A stretch of DNA of 64,000 bases from Monosporascus cannonballus (Eukaryota > Ascomycota > Sordariomycetes > Xylariales), in NCBI GenBank assembly GCA_004154925.1, contig QJNS01000299.1:20410-84409 (forward strand), read 5' to 3'. How positions within the stretch are numbered: the first letter of the stretch is position 1; each line of letters starts with the position of its first letter. Below, in pieces: positions 23,604-32,965 of the stretch. The translations under genes and the position numbers were made by a program. The notes beneath the pieces are model-generated. The model was not told where the DNA came from. It was given only the letters and a program-made list of their open reading frames with translations, and ran no database searches.

Positions 23604-25270
23604 CTATCCCTGTGCGGTATACGCTCTTTCATTCTCCTCGGCCGTCTTCCACTCCTCGAGTCGCTGCATCTGCACCCTCAACGCAGCGTATGTGACCATG
23701 ATCTCGGCCACCAGCAGCCGCCGGCGGCAGGACGGCAATGTGGTGGTAGTGTCGTCGTCGGAGAAGACACACAAAAGAAGATCGCCGTAGGCGACGACGC
23801 GGTCATACGCGTCCAGCAGCACCATTTTCCGATGTCCCTTCCTCACCGTCCAGATTAGCGGTCCCTCTGAGCTTAGGAACGGGAAGTACAACATCTGCGT
23901 CAGGCAGTGCTTGTTGCCCGTTCCGAAGTCCGTCCGCAATCCACTACTAATGCAGTACCTGCTGCTGCTGCTGCCGAACGCCGCCCCTGCTCTGTCCGCC
24001 CAACGGATCACCATGGCCCAGCTGAAGCGGTCGAACACTATCTCTACGGGGATCGCGGCCGACTGCTCCTCGGGAGCCTCAGACGTCCTTGCCACGACAG
24101 GGTAGATGTAGACCCACAAGCCTCCACTCTCGGACCTATAAAGCGCAGTCACTGAAGTCCTGTCCCTTTCGAAGGGTAGAAAGACCTTGTTCTCGTAATG
24201 CCAGCCATGGGATTCGAAGCCCGGCGGCTTTACGCTTAGCAATGTCTCTCCCGTCGCCGCGTCCCTAATCCTCTTCAGGAAGTTGATGTCCGGGTCCCGC
24301 TCGATGTTCAGCCGGCGCGGATTGGCCGGGAACAGTGGGTGCTTCGCCGCGTAGAGTCTTGCGCCGTGCGGCGGCGGAGGGCCCAGGGGCGACTTTGCGA
24401 ACCTATGGGGCGGCGATAAGGGGATGGGGGGTATCGCTTTATCTCTGTTCTTAGGAATGTCCTCCTCGCTGTCGGCGTCCCCGACGATAGCCGGAGGCGC
24501 GTCATTCAGGTGCTCGTCCCGCGCAAACACGTACGTCGCGCCGTTCCAGTAAGCAAGGTTCAGGCCGCACACGGCACAGTAATGCGTCGCGTGTCCCACC
24601 GCCTCGTCCCAGAAGCACCGGGCAATGGGCTTGATGCAGAACAGGCCCAAGAGGCCCGTGAATACGAGGAAGGTCGAACTTCAGTCACGAAAGTGTAAGC
24701 TCGACGTTGACTGTCAAACGACTTGGTAAGAGGGAAATGTGTGTCTTTAGACGACACGGCTGGACACGGCTCGGTAGAGAAATATCGTAGGTAGGAAGTC
24801 GAGTAGGCACATACGTCATGACCACCGTCCCGAGCATCTTGCCCTGGCTCCGCGGCACCGCTGACAGCCCGGTGTGCTTGCACTGCAAGTTGGCAACATC
24901 TGGAGTCAGTAGTTGTTCGATTCAGTGGATGAGGCGAGTAAGTGGGAGCTAAGAGATATATTTTCAGAGCCAAAACCACCCGAAAGACTCCATTAGGGAA
25001 CTGTGTGTCCCGCAACCTAGAAAATAAGGGGCCGGGCAGATAGCTCAAGAAGCTGCTTACTGCCGGGCAGAGGACCCGTTGCGGCCTCAGCGCTAGTTTT
25101 GAGAGAGGCACTGGCATGACCTCGTGTGTGGGACGTTCTGCGTCGTATGCGGTTGATTCCGACCTCTCTCTGTACGGCGGAGGGTTTGGGTTGGTAGTGA
25201 CGGGAAGGACCTCCTTAGCTTTACCGGGGCCGATGTCCAAACACGCCATCTTGCCAAATGACTCTCGCAT
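23604..25270 (-). CDS. LITAF-domain membrane-associated zinc protein with long C-terminal extension
   Basis: Three exons, transcribed 25270-25061, 24882-24815 and 24678-23604 (450 aa). Splicing at GCA|GTAAGC and TTGCAG|TGC rebuilds the first knuckle CPAC (C68, C71). The second intron (GTATGT...CTGAAG) rebuilds a hydrophobic stretch (TFLVFTGLLGLFCIK) followed by the second knuckle HYCAVCG (H125, C127, C130). CxxC, hydrophobic insert, HxCxxC is the LITAF/SIMPLE arrangement: a zinc-bound monotopic fold on the cytosolic face of endosomal and plasma membranes. A PPPY motif in exon 1 could bind WW domains of Nedd4/Rsp5-type ligases, as in animal LITAF. The remaining ~310 residues are unusual because family members normally end soon after the domain; I do not recognise this part. 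An alternative start is the ATG at 25249. Confidence 0.75.
24679..24814 (-). other. Intron 2 of the LITAF-domain gene
   Basis: GTATGT donor and CTGAAG acceptor. It joins the hydrophobic segment of the LITAF domain in frame. Confidence 0.7.
24883..25060 (-). other. Intron 1 of the LITAF-domain gene
   Basis: The GTAAGC donor and TTGCAG acceptor join Ala-70 to Cys-71 in phase 0, completing the CPAC zinc knuckle. The knuckle supports this acceptor over the nearby CTCCAG. Confidence 0.75.
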
Positions 25271-25859
25271 TCACAGCACGCCGGATAAGTGATCCATACT
25301 AAAGGAAGCTCATCATTGAATCTTTTCTCTGGCGGGTTCACCCTGCTGCTCAATTACTTCCGAGGTTCTGCTGTGCTCTTCGAGGGCGGTAGCAGAGCTG
25401 AAAATTAGTCATCCAGTAGGCGGACTGAACGCCTGACTGGCCGCAGCGCCAAGAGTTGGAGAAAGATTGTTGAAAGCACCAATTGCGTGACGCCACAGAC
25501 GATACGATTTGCCTCGTTCCCCAAATTCCCAATATCCGAGGACTTGAACGAACGATAGGATAGATTCAGTCTCCTGGTTTTGGTATAAGGCCCAGTTAAA
25601 TAGTATATCATAATCCGTCATATCCCATCAATTCAATGGATGGGTAGCTCATTGCCTGTTAATAATGGGCATGCGGGCGGATGGGCTTTATGAGGTAGAG
25701 TCGACATAGCACCCCCTTTGTAACAACGTATGCAACACACTTCATTACAGGGACATCATGGAAACGATTGTTGTGTTTTCAGCTATGCTCTTCTATTGTC
25801 CCAGGTAACTCTCCTAACAATGCTTTTACAAGCTACAGCTCCTGTCCGCCTTCAATATG
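25271..25859. other. Intergenic between the LITAF gene and the hydrolase relic
   Basis: It should hold the LITAF gene promoter. No coding frame is supported and no clear TATA box is visible. Confidence 0.4.
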
Positions 25860-27335
25860 CGCGTCTATCACCCCCACGAAGACCCGATCCCCCGGGAACA
25901 GTCGGATCATGTGCACAAATGCCTGTCCACCTCACCGTCATCGCTGCGCTTGAATATGATCTTGGAAAGACCAGGCGCAAACAGGTACGCAAGTCGCGCT
26001 TTCTTGGCTTGCTCATCGCGCGGGGACAGCCACTCATAGGTGTCTCGACCGGAGAACTTCAATATCCACACTTGAGAGTAGAGGCCTTGGAAAGCAACGT
26101 CGAGGGGAGCGCAGTACCTCGCTGGATTGCTTCTATACGAGTAGCGGGCAACGCAATCGTTCGGTGAAATATCCTCTGTTTGATTAGCCCTAGCAGAGTC
26201 GAATTGCTGCTACAGCTTCGGATAGCTTAGCACATGTCCATCCGCTGTCCCCTTCATAAACTTCACGATGTCCACTGGAGATGGAGTGTCAGCGAGGGCT
26301 TCTACCAGCACATGTCCAATCCAGGCTGCCGCCTGCCAGTCCGATTAAATTAGTTAGCATGACTACACTAGCTTCCAACTCTGGAAGCAGCCTGACTCGG
26401 CTGGTGTACCCTGCGATGCTCCCTGTGTGTGAGGGGACAAGGCGGCAGTTGCTAGAAGTTCCAGAGACGACTTCAGGAAGCTTCTTGGAAATATCCATCC
26501 GCACTTGTGCCTAAGATAACCCCCGGAAATTGATGTTGGATGAAGTCAAGCGAGTACGAAGATTCGCCGAGTGTCTTGGATATAAATATTCGGCCAGCTA
26601 GTTGGTTTACCACTCCTTCCAGCGCAGGAGAATTGCTACGAGGATCAGAAGGAACCAGAGCGCAATGCTGGCAACACGGCGTCACAGTACTTCAGTAGAT
26701 CCTTGGTCGAACTATATAGACCTTGTGCCGAGTCCACTATGGTACCAACTTAGATTCGTCGCACTGGCAGCGGCTTGTAAGCGGTCGCCGACTGGCCAAC
26801 AGGTACCCGGTTCTGGAAGGCCATTATCGACTCCATCTTCGAGGGTCTGAAGTTAAATTTTATCAACGTATTCACCCCGTGAACCGTCGGATGCTTGTTC
26901 GATGGCGAGCCCAGCTAATAATGCACAGCACCGGTTGCTATGGTCATACTGGGCTCTGAACATGCCAATCTTCTTCAAACCTGAGAAGGCAGGAAGGGTG
27001 ACCATCCTTTGAGAAGGTGGACTCCATCTGTACCATACCACTAGTGATCTGACTTTGCCAAAGTGACGCGGTGCGTCAACAGGTCCTCAACCATCGTCTC
27101 GTTGGTGCCAATGAGCTGCCGCTGCTGGAGTCGGGGAGGATATCCTTCAGCAGAGTGTTCAGTTGGGGCCGACCTTCGTTGGCAAGCCGAAGAACACATG
27201 TCGCAGTCAAAGCATTTCGCTGACAGAATCGATGGCGAACACAGTCTCGGGATCGATGGGCACGCGCTTCTCCGCATCTTTATATCCATGGTTGAAACGA
27301 TGAATGGCCTCTCCTTTCCATGAAACATCGAGTGA
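25860..27335 (-). pseudogene. Decayed beta-lactamase-like serine hydrolase (class C/penicillin-binding fold)
   Basis: Collinear fragments of a fungal beta-lactamase-related serine hydrolase appear on the minus strand, but the frame changes several times and stops intervene. In order: HGYKDAEKRVPIDPETVF then AIDSVSK (SxxK nucleophile motif) near 27230-27300; GTNETMVEDLLTHR near 27090; DSAQGLYSSTKDLLKYCDAV near 26700; SHTGSIAGYTSRVRLLPELE then VVMLTN, the (K/H)TG region, near 26350-26450; and DTYEWLSPRDEQAKKARLAY near 25990-26060 with the C-terminal domain. The order and strand match an intact member of ~550 aa. Intact relatives hydrolyse esters, amides or lactones, and some are encoded in secondary-metabolite clusters. 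Nothing adjacent suggests such a cluster, apart from the transporter ~6 kb to the right. Confidence 0.6.
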
Positions 27336-28101
27336 GGGGGCTGGGCGCCAGTGACCTTGCATATTTCCTCTAATATCGGGCCTCACTGCGCGAAGTCGGC
27401 CAACGATCGTCGATCACACATCGGACGTGCGATTGAAGTTGGTTGAGTTGCGAAGGAGGAGCTACAGTCTTACATGTTGATATTGCCCTCCCGCAGAAAA
27501 GACAATTCTCCTGAAGTAAGCGCTTGGGACCCGAATCTGACAGAGACGGAGACAGTAACCAGGTTTGCACTGAGACCTAGGGGCAAGTACGTTGTTGGAG
27601 ACAGTAGTTGGTAGACAGCTTATAGCCGACGTCGAGGAATACCCCGAAAGCTGGAGTTGGTGCCGGAGAGACCCTGAAAGAGGTTGCGCGTCTACATTGA
27701 TACTGAACCGTCGAGGCGCATCACTTCCTCCGCGCCGATGCCTTCTCCATTTGTCCAGTCAGACCTTGTAGCCTACTTACAGAGTCAGTTCCGTCCCTGG
27801 GACAGGCACGCATTCAATTTCAGTAGGCAGCCCGTTCATGGGATATGAGGCTATAGAAGGTCCAGAGAAGCTCGACGCATTCGTAAGGCAGGAACCGGAG
27901 GCAGTCCAGAAGGCATTTCAGGATTACCGGGGCTAAGCAAGACTAGGAGCCCAAGGTTCGAGCAACAGTCCAGAGAGCTAAGGGTTAAGGGCCGAAATCA
28001 AGAAGGCTTGTCACATAATCAACGTAGGACGATCCAGACTGATCGATGTTCTAGCTAGGCCCGTGATTACGGCATCCCATTTGAACACGCTCATCCCATC
28101 T
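27336..28101. other. Intergenic, no supported gene
   Basis: It may include the 5' end of the hydrolase relic and the 3' UTR of the Vms1 gene. No frame is coding-like. Confidence 0.4.
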
Positions 28102-30204
28102 CTACGCACCACCACCAGCCTGCATCCTCCTGAGCCGCTCCTCGGCAGCTCTAGCCCTGCGCTCGCGATCGAGCTTCATCCTCTGCTCGGGGGTGAGGCC
28201 CCTGGCCTCCTCCTCACGCTTCTCCTGGGCCGTCTTGGGAATCCCGGCGTCCAGAACGCTCTTCCCTCCGCGGGGCCGGTCAGCGACCCGGGGGCCCTCA
28301 GCCCTCAGCCGCTGCTCCTCGGCCCTGCGGCGCTCGGCCTCCTTCCTCTCGGCCTCGCCCTTCTCTCGCTCGTCGCGCCGCTCCGCCTCCTCCCGCTTCA
28401 TGGGTGGCGGGACCCGGGCCGCCTCCCAGTCCCACCTGTCTTCGCCAAGCTCGTCACGCGCCACTCGGAATGCGTCCCGCGTGGCCCGGTCGCCGGCGAG
28501 CTCGAAGGACGTCTTGCCCTCTCCGTTCTTGAGGGTCGGGTCCGCGCCGCCCTTGAGCAGCAGACCCGATACAAGGGGGGCGGAGTTCTGGCCTGCGGAT
28601 AGGTGTAGCGGGGTGGGCGCGTGGTAATTTTGTTGCGAATCCTGGGGCTGGAATAAGAAATCCGCGGGGAGATCATTGTTCTCGAGGTAAGACAGCAACG
28701 CGGGCAACTTTGACCTTCGTATGAACGCCTGAAGTTGTGATGTATGTAATAGCGCTGTCTCTTCTTCCTCTGACAGCTTTGGCGGCGCTGGCTTGGCTGG
28801 TTTGGGAGGTGCCGTCTTTGCAGGGGTTTCTTGCTGGGGCTTTACTGTCGAAGCCGGGTCGATCTCTTGGACTTTTAACCGAGTTAACTCGATAAATGAC
28901 CTCATCAGCTCGTTTTGGGTCGCCCTTCGGGTACTAAACGGGAAGCCTCGTACCCGGGGGTCGTTCGCCCGTAGCACTTGGTTCTCGTATGGCCCGAATA
29001 AGGTTCTCCGATTGGTGACTCCCGTGGCGCGGATGAATAACAGTTCGGAGGTGTCTAGCAGACTCTTCCAGTCGCGCAAGAGTAGGCGGACCTCGTCGGT
29101 TAGGGCCTGCTCGTTGTAGCGACGTATGCTGGAACCGGCTGAATGCGCATTGCCTTTCGCGTTGTCGTTCGCAGATTGCGATCCGCCCTGCTTCCGTCTC
29201 GTCGTGTATCGATGGAAGGTCTTATGCGCAAGTACGGTTGCTTGTCTATTTAGAGGTCCCGTGGTTCCATGTTTAGTTTGTCGGGGCGCAAGCGACACCA
29301 CCATCGCTGCGAAATGACCGCCGCCAATCATACACATGAAAATACGAGGGCCTCTGTAAGCACCAGGTGCCAGGTTGCCATCTGGACCTGGCTTGGGCGG
29401 TGGAATCGCTGCTATCTGCTTTTTCTTGATAACCTCTACTATCTCCGCATCGTTCCTCTCTTCTTCTAATGTGAAGATGGCGCGGTATACGCCAAAGTAG
29501 TGGTTCGGAGGTAAAACTGGGGAGGTGAACCATAGTAAAGGGGACTTGCCGCCTCCCCTTCGTTTCCTCTTAGAGAAGCCGTCTTCTTCGTCACCGTCGG
29601 CGCCATTACTTCTCTCTGCTAGCGTCGCTTGTTTCCTCAAGAGGGCGGTGAGTGTTGTGTCCTTACGCGACGCATCGTCGCCTTCAGCTTCGGAGTCGGA
29701 CGAGTCGGAGCCCGAAAGGCTTTCGTCCAGGTCTGCGACCACTTAGCACGGAATCGTACGTTTTCTTCCCGTATATATGTCGCATACCTTCCACTAACTT
29801 TTCAAAGTCGGCCTCGGAGACTGGTTTCCGTCCGCGAAGCTTCTGTTTTAAATTGTAATGGTGGAAGTCGGACTTTAGGTGGCTTCTCTGTTCTAACACG
29901 CCGGAAAAGGAGAGACCACACAAGGAACAGGCTTGGGCACCGACAAGATTTTCGGAAGACGGATCTCGAGGTATCGCGTCTGTAAGCCCCCTCGGAGTTT
30001 CCGGCGTCTCTGCATCTAACGATTCGGCGCCTTCTTTCAGAGTCAATGTGTCCAAGACTTGGGGAGGTAAATCATAGACTGCCCCGCATTGTTAGTTGGA
30101 TGCCAATGTAGGGGGGTGGCCGGCATCGCAATTGGAAAGAGGAGGGGACGGGTGGTTTTACCGTATAATGGTCTCTTGAGTAAGTCTTCTGCCTTCTTAT
30201 CCAT
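28102..30204 (-). CDS. vms1: Vms1/ANKZF1 tRNA-acting release factor of ribosome quality control
   Basis: Cytosolic and mitochondria-associated factor that frees nascent chains from stalled 60S-peptidyl-tRNA and works with Cdc48. Three exons, transcribed 30204-30162, 30078-29788 and 29732-28102 (654 aa). A C2H2 finger (C65, C68, H81, H87) precedes the signature DLDESLSGSD, which forms only when the 55-nt intron 29733-29787 is removed. The VLRF1 domain (~210-370; GPRIFMCMIGGGHFAAMVV then HKTFHRYTTRRKQGGSQ) carries the catalytic Gln in GGSQ near residue 295, as in eRF1-like Vms1 proteins. One or two ankyrin repeats (PLHLSAGQNS...GADPTLKNGEGKT) lie near 480-520. A Glu/Arg-rich coiled coil ends in RRARAAEERLRRM, matching a Cdc48-binding VIM. 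The active-site motif looks intact. Its functional antagonist Rqc2 is in the same window. Confidence 0.93.
29733..29787 (-). other. 55-nt intron 2 of vms1
   Basis: GTATGC donor, TGCTAAG branch and GTCGCAG acceptor. Its length (3n+1) explains the apparent frame break. Retention would end the protein soon after the zinc finger. Confidence 0.85.
30079..30161 (-). other. Intron 1 of vms1
   Basis: GTAAAA donor with a CTAACAATGCGGGGCAG branch and acceptor. It joins a 14-codon first exon (MDKKAEDLLKRPLY) to the zinc-finger exon. Confidence 0.8.
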
Positions 30205-31161
30205 ATTTGACGACTCTATTTGTTGTATGTATGTCGAAAAGTCGCGATCGACTTCAATGGGAAGGATGACGAAATGTCAAACAGAAAGAGCTTTGGTGGG
30301 GGGGTTTATTAATCCCTTATCGAAGCTTGCTAAAGTGGGTCTTCTAGTACATATCGCCCCCCTAATTATATGTACTCGTGCTCGGGCTAGATAGGGGTCC
30401 ATTATCGATGACTCTCCTTGTGAGTCAATCAGCCAACTTCAACTCGAATTGACTCAGCCTCTTGCGAATATCAGACGTCTGGACCAATGTCCGGAACTAG
30501 AAGCGGTGAAGAGCACAGTTACTGCTGAATTTATATATCCGAAAAATGAATAATGAGCTATCTGGGGTCACAGTCAGGGCGCAAAATGTCTGGACCTTAC
30601 GTAAGCATGGTGTGTACCCAGAGAACCCCTAGAACATGAACCATGACACTACACAATGCTCTGCAGGACATATCCTGCAATCACCGTGTCTTTCAAGTCT
30701 TCACATCCTTTAATCGTCAGCTCATACGAGTTAAAGCGCTCCAAAGAACGTCAGTCTAGACACATGGACTGAAAGGTAACTATGCCGCAAGGAACGCTCA
30801 GGGGATCCTACACAAGCAAAAGCATGTCTTTACCTCTTCCACACAAAGCGAACAAAGCACGTTGTCCGCTCTTGTGTTGGTTACAACCTCCAAGGAGAGT
30901 TCGAATAACTGAAATGAAAGCTATTGTTCGGCTTCCTTTATTTGGGCTCCTTAACAATAGGGTCCCGCTCTCCATACATATATATACCTCTAGTTCAGCC
31001 TCCTCTTTGGCGAACCGTTGGTCCATCATCAGCTGCAATTGACAGAACCTATCCCTTAGGAAGAGACACGGCTGTACCTTCCTGGATTTTCCCTTCGTTC
31101 TATATCTCTGCTCTATATATATATCTCCACTTTCGAATTTTCTGTCTCAAGCCAATCTAAA
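30205..31161. promoter_or_regulatory. Divergent intergenic region between vms1 and the Cys-rich orphan
   Basis: 957 bp containing both promoters. The only clear core element is the TATATATATAT run at 31114-31123. No coding frame is supported. Confidence 0.5.
31114..31123 (+). promoter_or_regulatory. TATA-like box of the Cys-rich orphan
   Basis: An alternating TA run ~40-50 nt before the ATG, followed by CT-rich sequence. The spacing would give a very short leader. Confidence 0.4.
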
Positions 31162-32517
31162 ATGCCTCTCTGTGGTTGCAAGCTTCACGTGTACAGGTTC
31201 CGGCTCTGTCGGCATTATGGCAACCCCATAAAGCACGAGTGCTGGCGGGCGGATCTGAGGACGAAGTCCCCCTGCATGGGCAGCCTCTTCCCCTGCGGCA
31301 AGCCGGTGAAGGCGAAGCACAGCCGGGACGGGCTCTGTGACAGCTGCGCCGCCTACTTCGCCGGGTTCGGCGACCGCTCAAACGAGGTGCTCGCGGAGTT
31401 CCTCGAGTACAAGGAGTCGAGGGGCTGGCGCAAGAAGAGGGTCAACCCCCGACAGGTCGCGCCCGAGAAGTTTGTCCGTCCGGACATCCTCCTCCACAAC
31501 TCCTCCGTGCGCCGCGGCGGCGCTCAGCCCTTCCGGCCCCAAAGTCCCATGCGCGCTACCTTGGCGTTGCTGCCCCGTAACAGCCACCTCCCACAGCCGC
31601 CGCCCCCCGTCCGCCAGACGCAGAGCGGCGAGCGCAGAGCTGAGCGCCGGGCCCGCACGCCCTTCGAGCACGCGCTGCCGGGCGACTGCGCGGCCAGCCA
31701 GTCGTCCTCGCTCATCCTCGGCGACCGCCTCCTCATGCCCAACCAAGGGGTGTACACCCTCCCCCGGGGCCACTCTACCGAGCCGTGTCCCTTGGCGCGC
31801 CGGATCACCGAGGAGGCGGAGCGCCTTTTCCCCAACCCCGAATCCGCCATGTATCCTGGTGTGCCGAAGCTGAGCGCGGCCCCGAAAAAGCACCGGCGCA
31901 ACCACCCACGCCTGCCCCGCGGCAACGACAACAAGGCCCCGGAACTCACGGTCGTGCCGGCGGTCATAGTAAGCGGCGGCAAGGCGTTCAAGCATCGCGC
32001 GGACGCCGCAACCGCGGCGACGCGTTCGCCCTCCGAGCCGCTGCCAGCGCCGACCCCAAGCCGCTTCTTCGTGCTCGCGTCTCCAGACGCCATGTCTCCC
32101 ACGGGCTGCTCGGCGCACGTGCGTTCGCTGTCTCTCGACCAGACCGTCGCGATGCCGCCGCCCCAGCGCCTCGAGGGCGTCCTCGCCGCCAGCTGTCCCC
32201 AACACGGCGAGCGCTACGACTTCGGCTGCGGCGAGTGCCGTGGCGGTCTGTTCCGCGAGCGCGGCCTGCCGACCGAGGAGCACCGTGAACGATACCGGTC
32301 CATGACGCCGGTGTCCGTGGCCGCGGCTGAGACCAGCAACAACCGGCTGGGGCACTGCCGCTCCACACCGCTTGTAGTCTCGGTGACGACCCCCCAGAAG
32401 AAGTTCACCTGTGCCGCGCAAGGCCTGTGCACGTGCCGCCCCGTCGAGGGGCACGTGTGTCTCCCCTGTCACGAGAAGGAGACCTTCTCGGAACAGATCG
32501 AGGGCGGTTGGATCTGA
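31162..32517 (+). CDS. Orphan protein with Cys/His-rich termini and disordered middle
   Basis: Not recognised. A single GC-rich exon of 451 aa. The first ~65 residues are Cys/His-dense (PLCGCKLHVYRFRLCRHYG, HECW, SPC, FPCGKP, GLCDSC), a layout suggesting two bound zinc ions. Residues ~90-340 are Pro/Arg/Ala-rich and probably disordered. The C-terminal ~90 residues again carry Cys pairs (FGCGECRGG, then GLCTCRP and HVCLPCHEKE). There is no signal peptide or membrane span. Very high GC3 creates long antisense shadow frames, but the plus frame has a TATA-like box, an ATG and ordered Cys spacing. Proteins of this shape, with an N-terminal Cys block and an arginine-rich linker, occur widely as uncharacterised fungal proteins. 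A nuclear or nucleic-acid-binding role is only a guess. Confidence 0.65.
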   Translation: MPLCGCKLHVYRFRLCRHYGNPIKHECWRADLRTKSPCMGSLFPCGKPVKAKHSRDGLCDSCAAYFAGFGDRSNEVLAEFLEYKESRGWRKKRVNPRQVAPEKFVRPDILLHNSSVRRGGAQPFRPQSPMRATLALLPRNSHLPQPPPPVRQTQSGERRAERRARTPFEHALPGDCAASQSSSLILGDRLLMPNQGVYTLPRGHSTEPCPLARRITEEAERLFPNPESAMYPGVPKLSAAPKKHRRNHPRLPRGNDNKAPELTVVPAVIVSGGKAFKHRADAATAATRSPSEPLPAPTPSRFFVLASPDAMSPTGCSAHVRSLSLDQTVAMPPPQRLEGVLAASCPQHGERYDFGCGECRGGLFRERGLPTEEHRERYRSMTPVSVAAAETSNNRLGHCRSTPLVVSVTTPQKKFTCAAQGLCTCRPVEGHVCLPCHEKETFSEQIEGGWI

Positions 32518-32965
32518 GGATTGAGAGGGGTCGAGTAAGTATACTTGGTAGGTCGATTCTTTGCTTTCCGTCCTGGCCTGTCTCCGCTCTTCTTAGAACG
32601 GAGGGTGTATGCATCGGTAGGTAAGTGGTTGGCGTTATATACATGCGTGTTGTAGAGACGGGCTGAGATGCTCGGGTTGGCATTTTGTGTCATTAATAAA
32701 ACGTGGAGTTTGTTTTGTATCCCTTTTTTTTGGCTGAATACTTATATCATTAGTGTACAGAATGCCTGATAAAAGGGAGAAACAGTCCTGCTGCTCTTCC
32801 TTGGGGTATCCTGAATCTAAGTCTAAGTCTAAATCTGGTTTGAAGTATACATGGTAACAATTTAGTCCTTTCCATTGATCCTTTTCCGTGCCATCGTTAT
32901 GCAAATGTCCAAAACAACGAATCCCAAAACGTCCCTTTACGCGTAACCAAGCAGCAGCTCGTTGT
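32518..32965. other. Convergent intergenic region with a short TCTAAG repeat
   Basis: 3' UTRs of the two converging genes. At about 32814-32834 there are four near-identical hexamers (TCTAAG/TCTAAA). Nothing else is seen. Confidence 0.5.

Noticed and set aside
31378..32472. 364-codon minus frame opposite the Cys-rich orphan
   Set aside because: Gly/Arg/Ala-rich shadow without a start context or motif; the plus frame has ordered Cys spacing and a TATA-like box.
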